From the NCBI GenBank assembly GCA_045611635.1, contig JAZKXL010000020.1:1-5480 (forward strand): DNA of 5,480 nt, written 5' to 3'. A program made the translations under genes and the position numbers. The stretch comes from Fimenecus sp045611635. GTDB lineage: Bacteria > Bacillota > Clostridia > Oscillospirales > Acutalibacteraceae. The notes under the pieces were generated by a model. It was given only the letters and a program-made list of their open reading frames with translations. It did no database searches and was not told where the DNA came from. Positions 5,443-5,480 of the stretch are shown here, one piece after another; position 1 is the stretch's first letter; the number at the start of each line of letters is the position of its first letter.

Positions 5443-5480
5443 TTAAAGTTCAGCAAAGTATTTGATTGTTCTAACCATTT
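5443..5480 (-). CDS. gap: Glyceraldehyde-3-phosphate dehydrogenase, last 11 codons (5' part outside window)
   Basis: On the - strand the window edge gives an open frame ending MVRTIKYFAEL and a TAA stop (5445-5443). The two bases of the preceding codon (..AA) are consistent with Gln. I recall clostridial GAPDH proteins ending in a 'SYTSQ-[ML]VRT[IL]KYFAE' helix, which this fits closely. GAPDH oxidises glyceraldehyde-3-phosphate to 1,3-bisphosphoglycerate with NAD in glycolysis. A - strand terminator with the right polarity follows 20 bases after the stop, which supports a real gene end here. Only 11 residues are visible, so the call rests on a short match and could be wrong. Confidence 0.65.
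   Translation of the reverse strand, partial: MVRTIKYFAEL

Noticed and set aside
1..5480. Defence system, mobile element, CRISPR array or novel multi-gene system
   Set aside because: All coding capacity is accounted for by housekeeping, glycosidase, small membrane and lipoprotein genes. No transposase, integrase, nuclease, toxin-antitoxin pair or repeat-spacer pattern is visible.

Overview
The window looks like a chromosomal segment of a low-GC Gram-positive bacterium of the Clostridia, most likely the Ruminococcaceae/Oscillospiraceae or Lachnospiraceae. The evidence is AT-rich DNA, sigma-A-type promoters, strong purine-rich ribosome binding sites, two lipoproteins with Gly/Ser/Thr/Asn/Glu-rich spacers, and a family-3 beta-glucosidase with the reversed domain order known from rumen and gut Clostridia. 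The genus is inferred, not shown.

Layout, left to right. (1) The 3' 361 codons of aspS (aspartyl-tRNA synthetase) on the + strand. Two bases after its stop comes an 80-residue signal-peptide-plus-membrane-helix protein, and the pair ends at a strong terminator (1337-1364). (2) A monocistronic + strand unit: a near-consensus promoter that starts right at the terminator tail, then a 233-residue lipoprotein of unknown function. (3) A bidirectional terminator (2147-2177) between convergent transcription units. It carries the same 27-base sequence as the first terminator, in inverted orientation. (4) A - strand operon read right to left: an 810-residue cytoplasmic GH3 beta-glucosidase (5328-2896), then 12 bases later a 232-residue lipoprotein with a lipocalin-like C-terminal domain (2883-2185). 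A promoter and a 13-bp dyad that could be an operator lie just upstream. (5) A - strand terminator (5389-5422) and, at the right edge, the last 11 codons of a gene ending MVRTIKYFAEL, which reads as the C-terminus of clostridial glyceraldehyde-3-phosphate dehydrogenase.

How the genes relate: aspS and the gap fragment are housekeeping. The GH3 enzyme has no export signal, so it would split imported beta-linked oligosaccharides or glycosides inside the cell and feed glycolysis. The co-transcribed lipoprotein would sit on the outer face of the membrane with no evident enzymatic role. The three intergenic gaps are short and each is accounted for by terminators and promoters; no stretch over 300 bases lacks a gene. 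I see no tRNA, rRNA, CRISPR array, insertion sequence, phage gene or defence system. The window is mostly ordinary. Its more unusual points are the permuted GH3, the repeated terminator flanking the lone lipoprotein gene, and the small membrane protein coupled to aspS.
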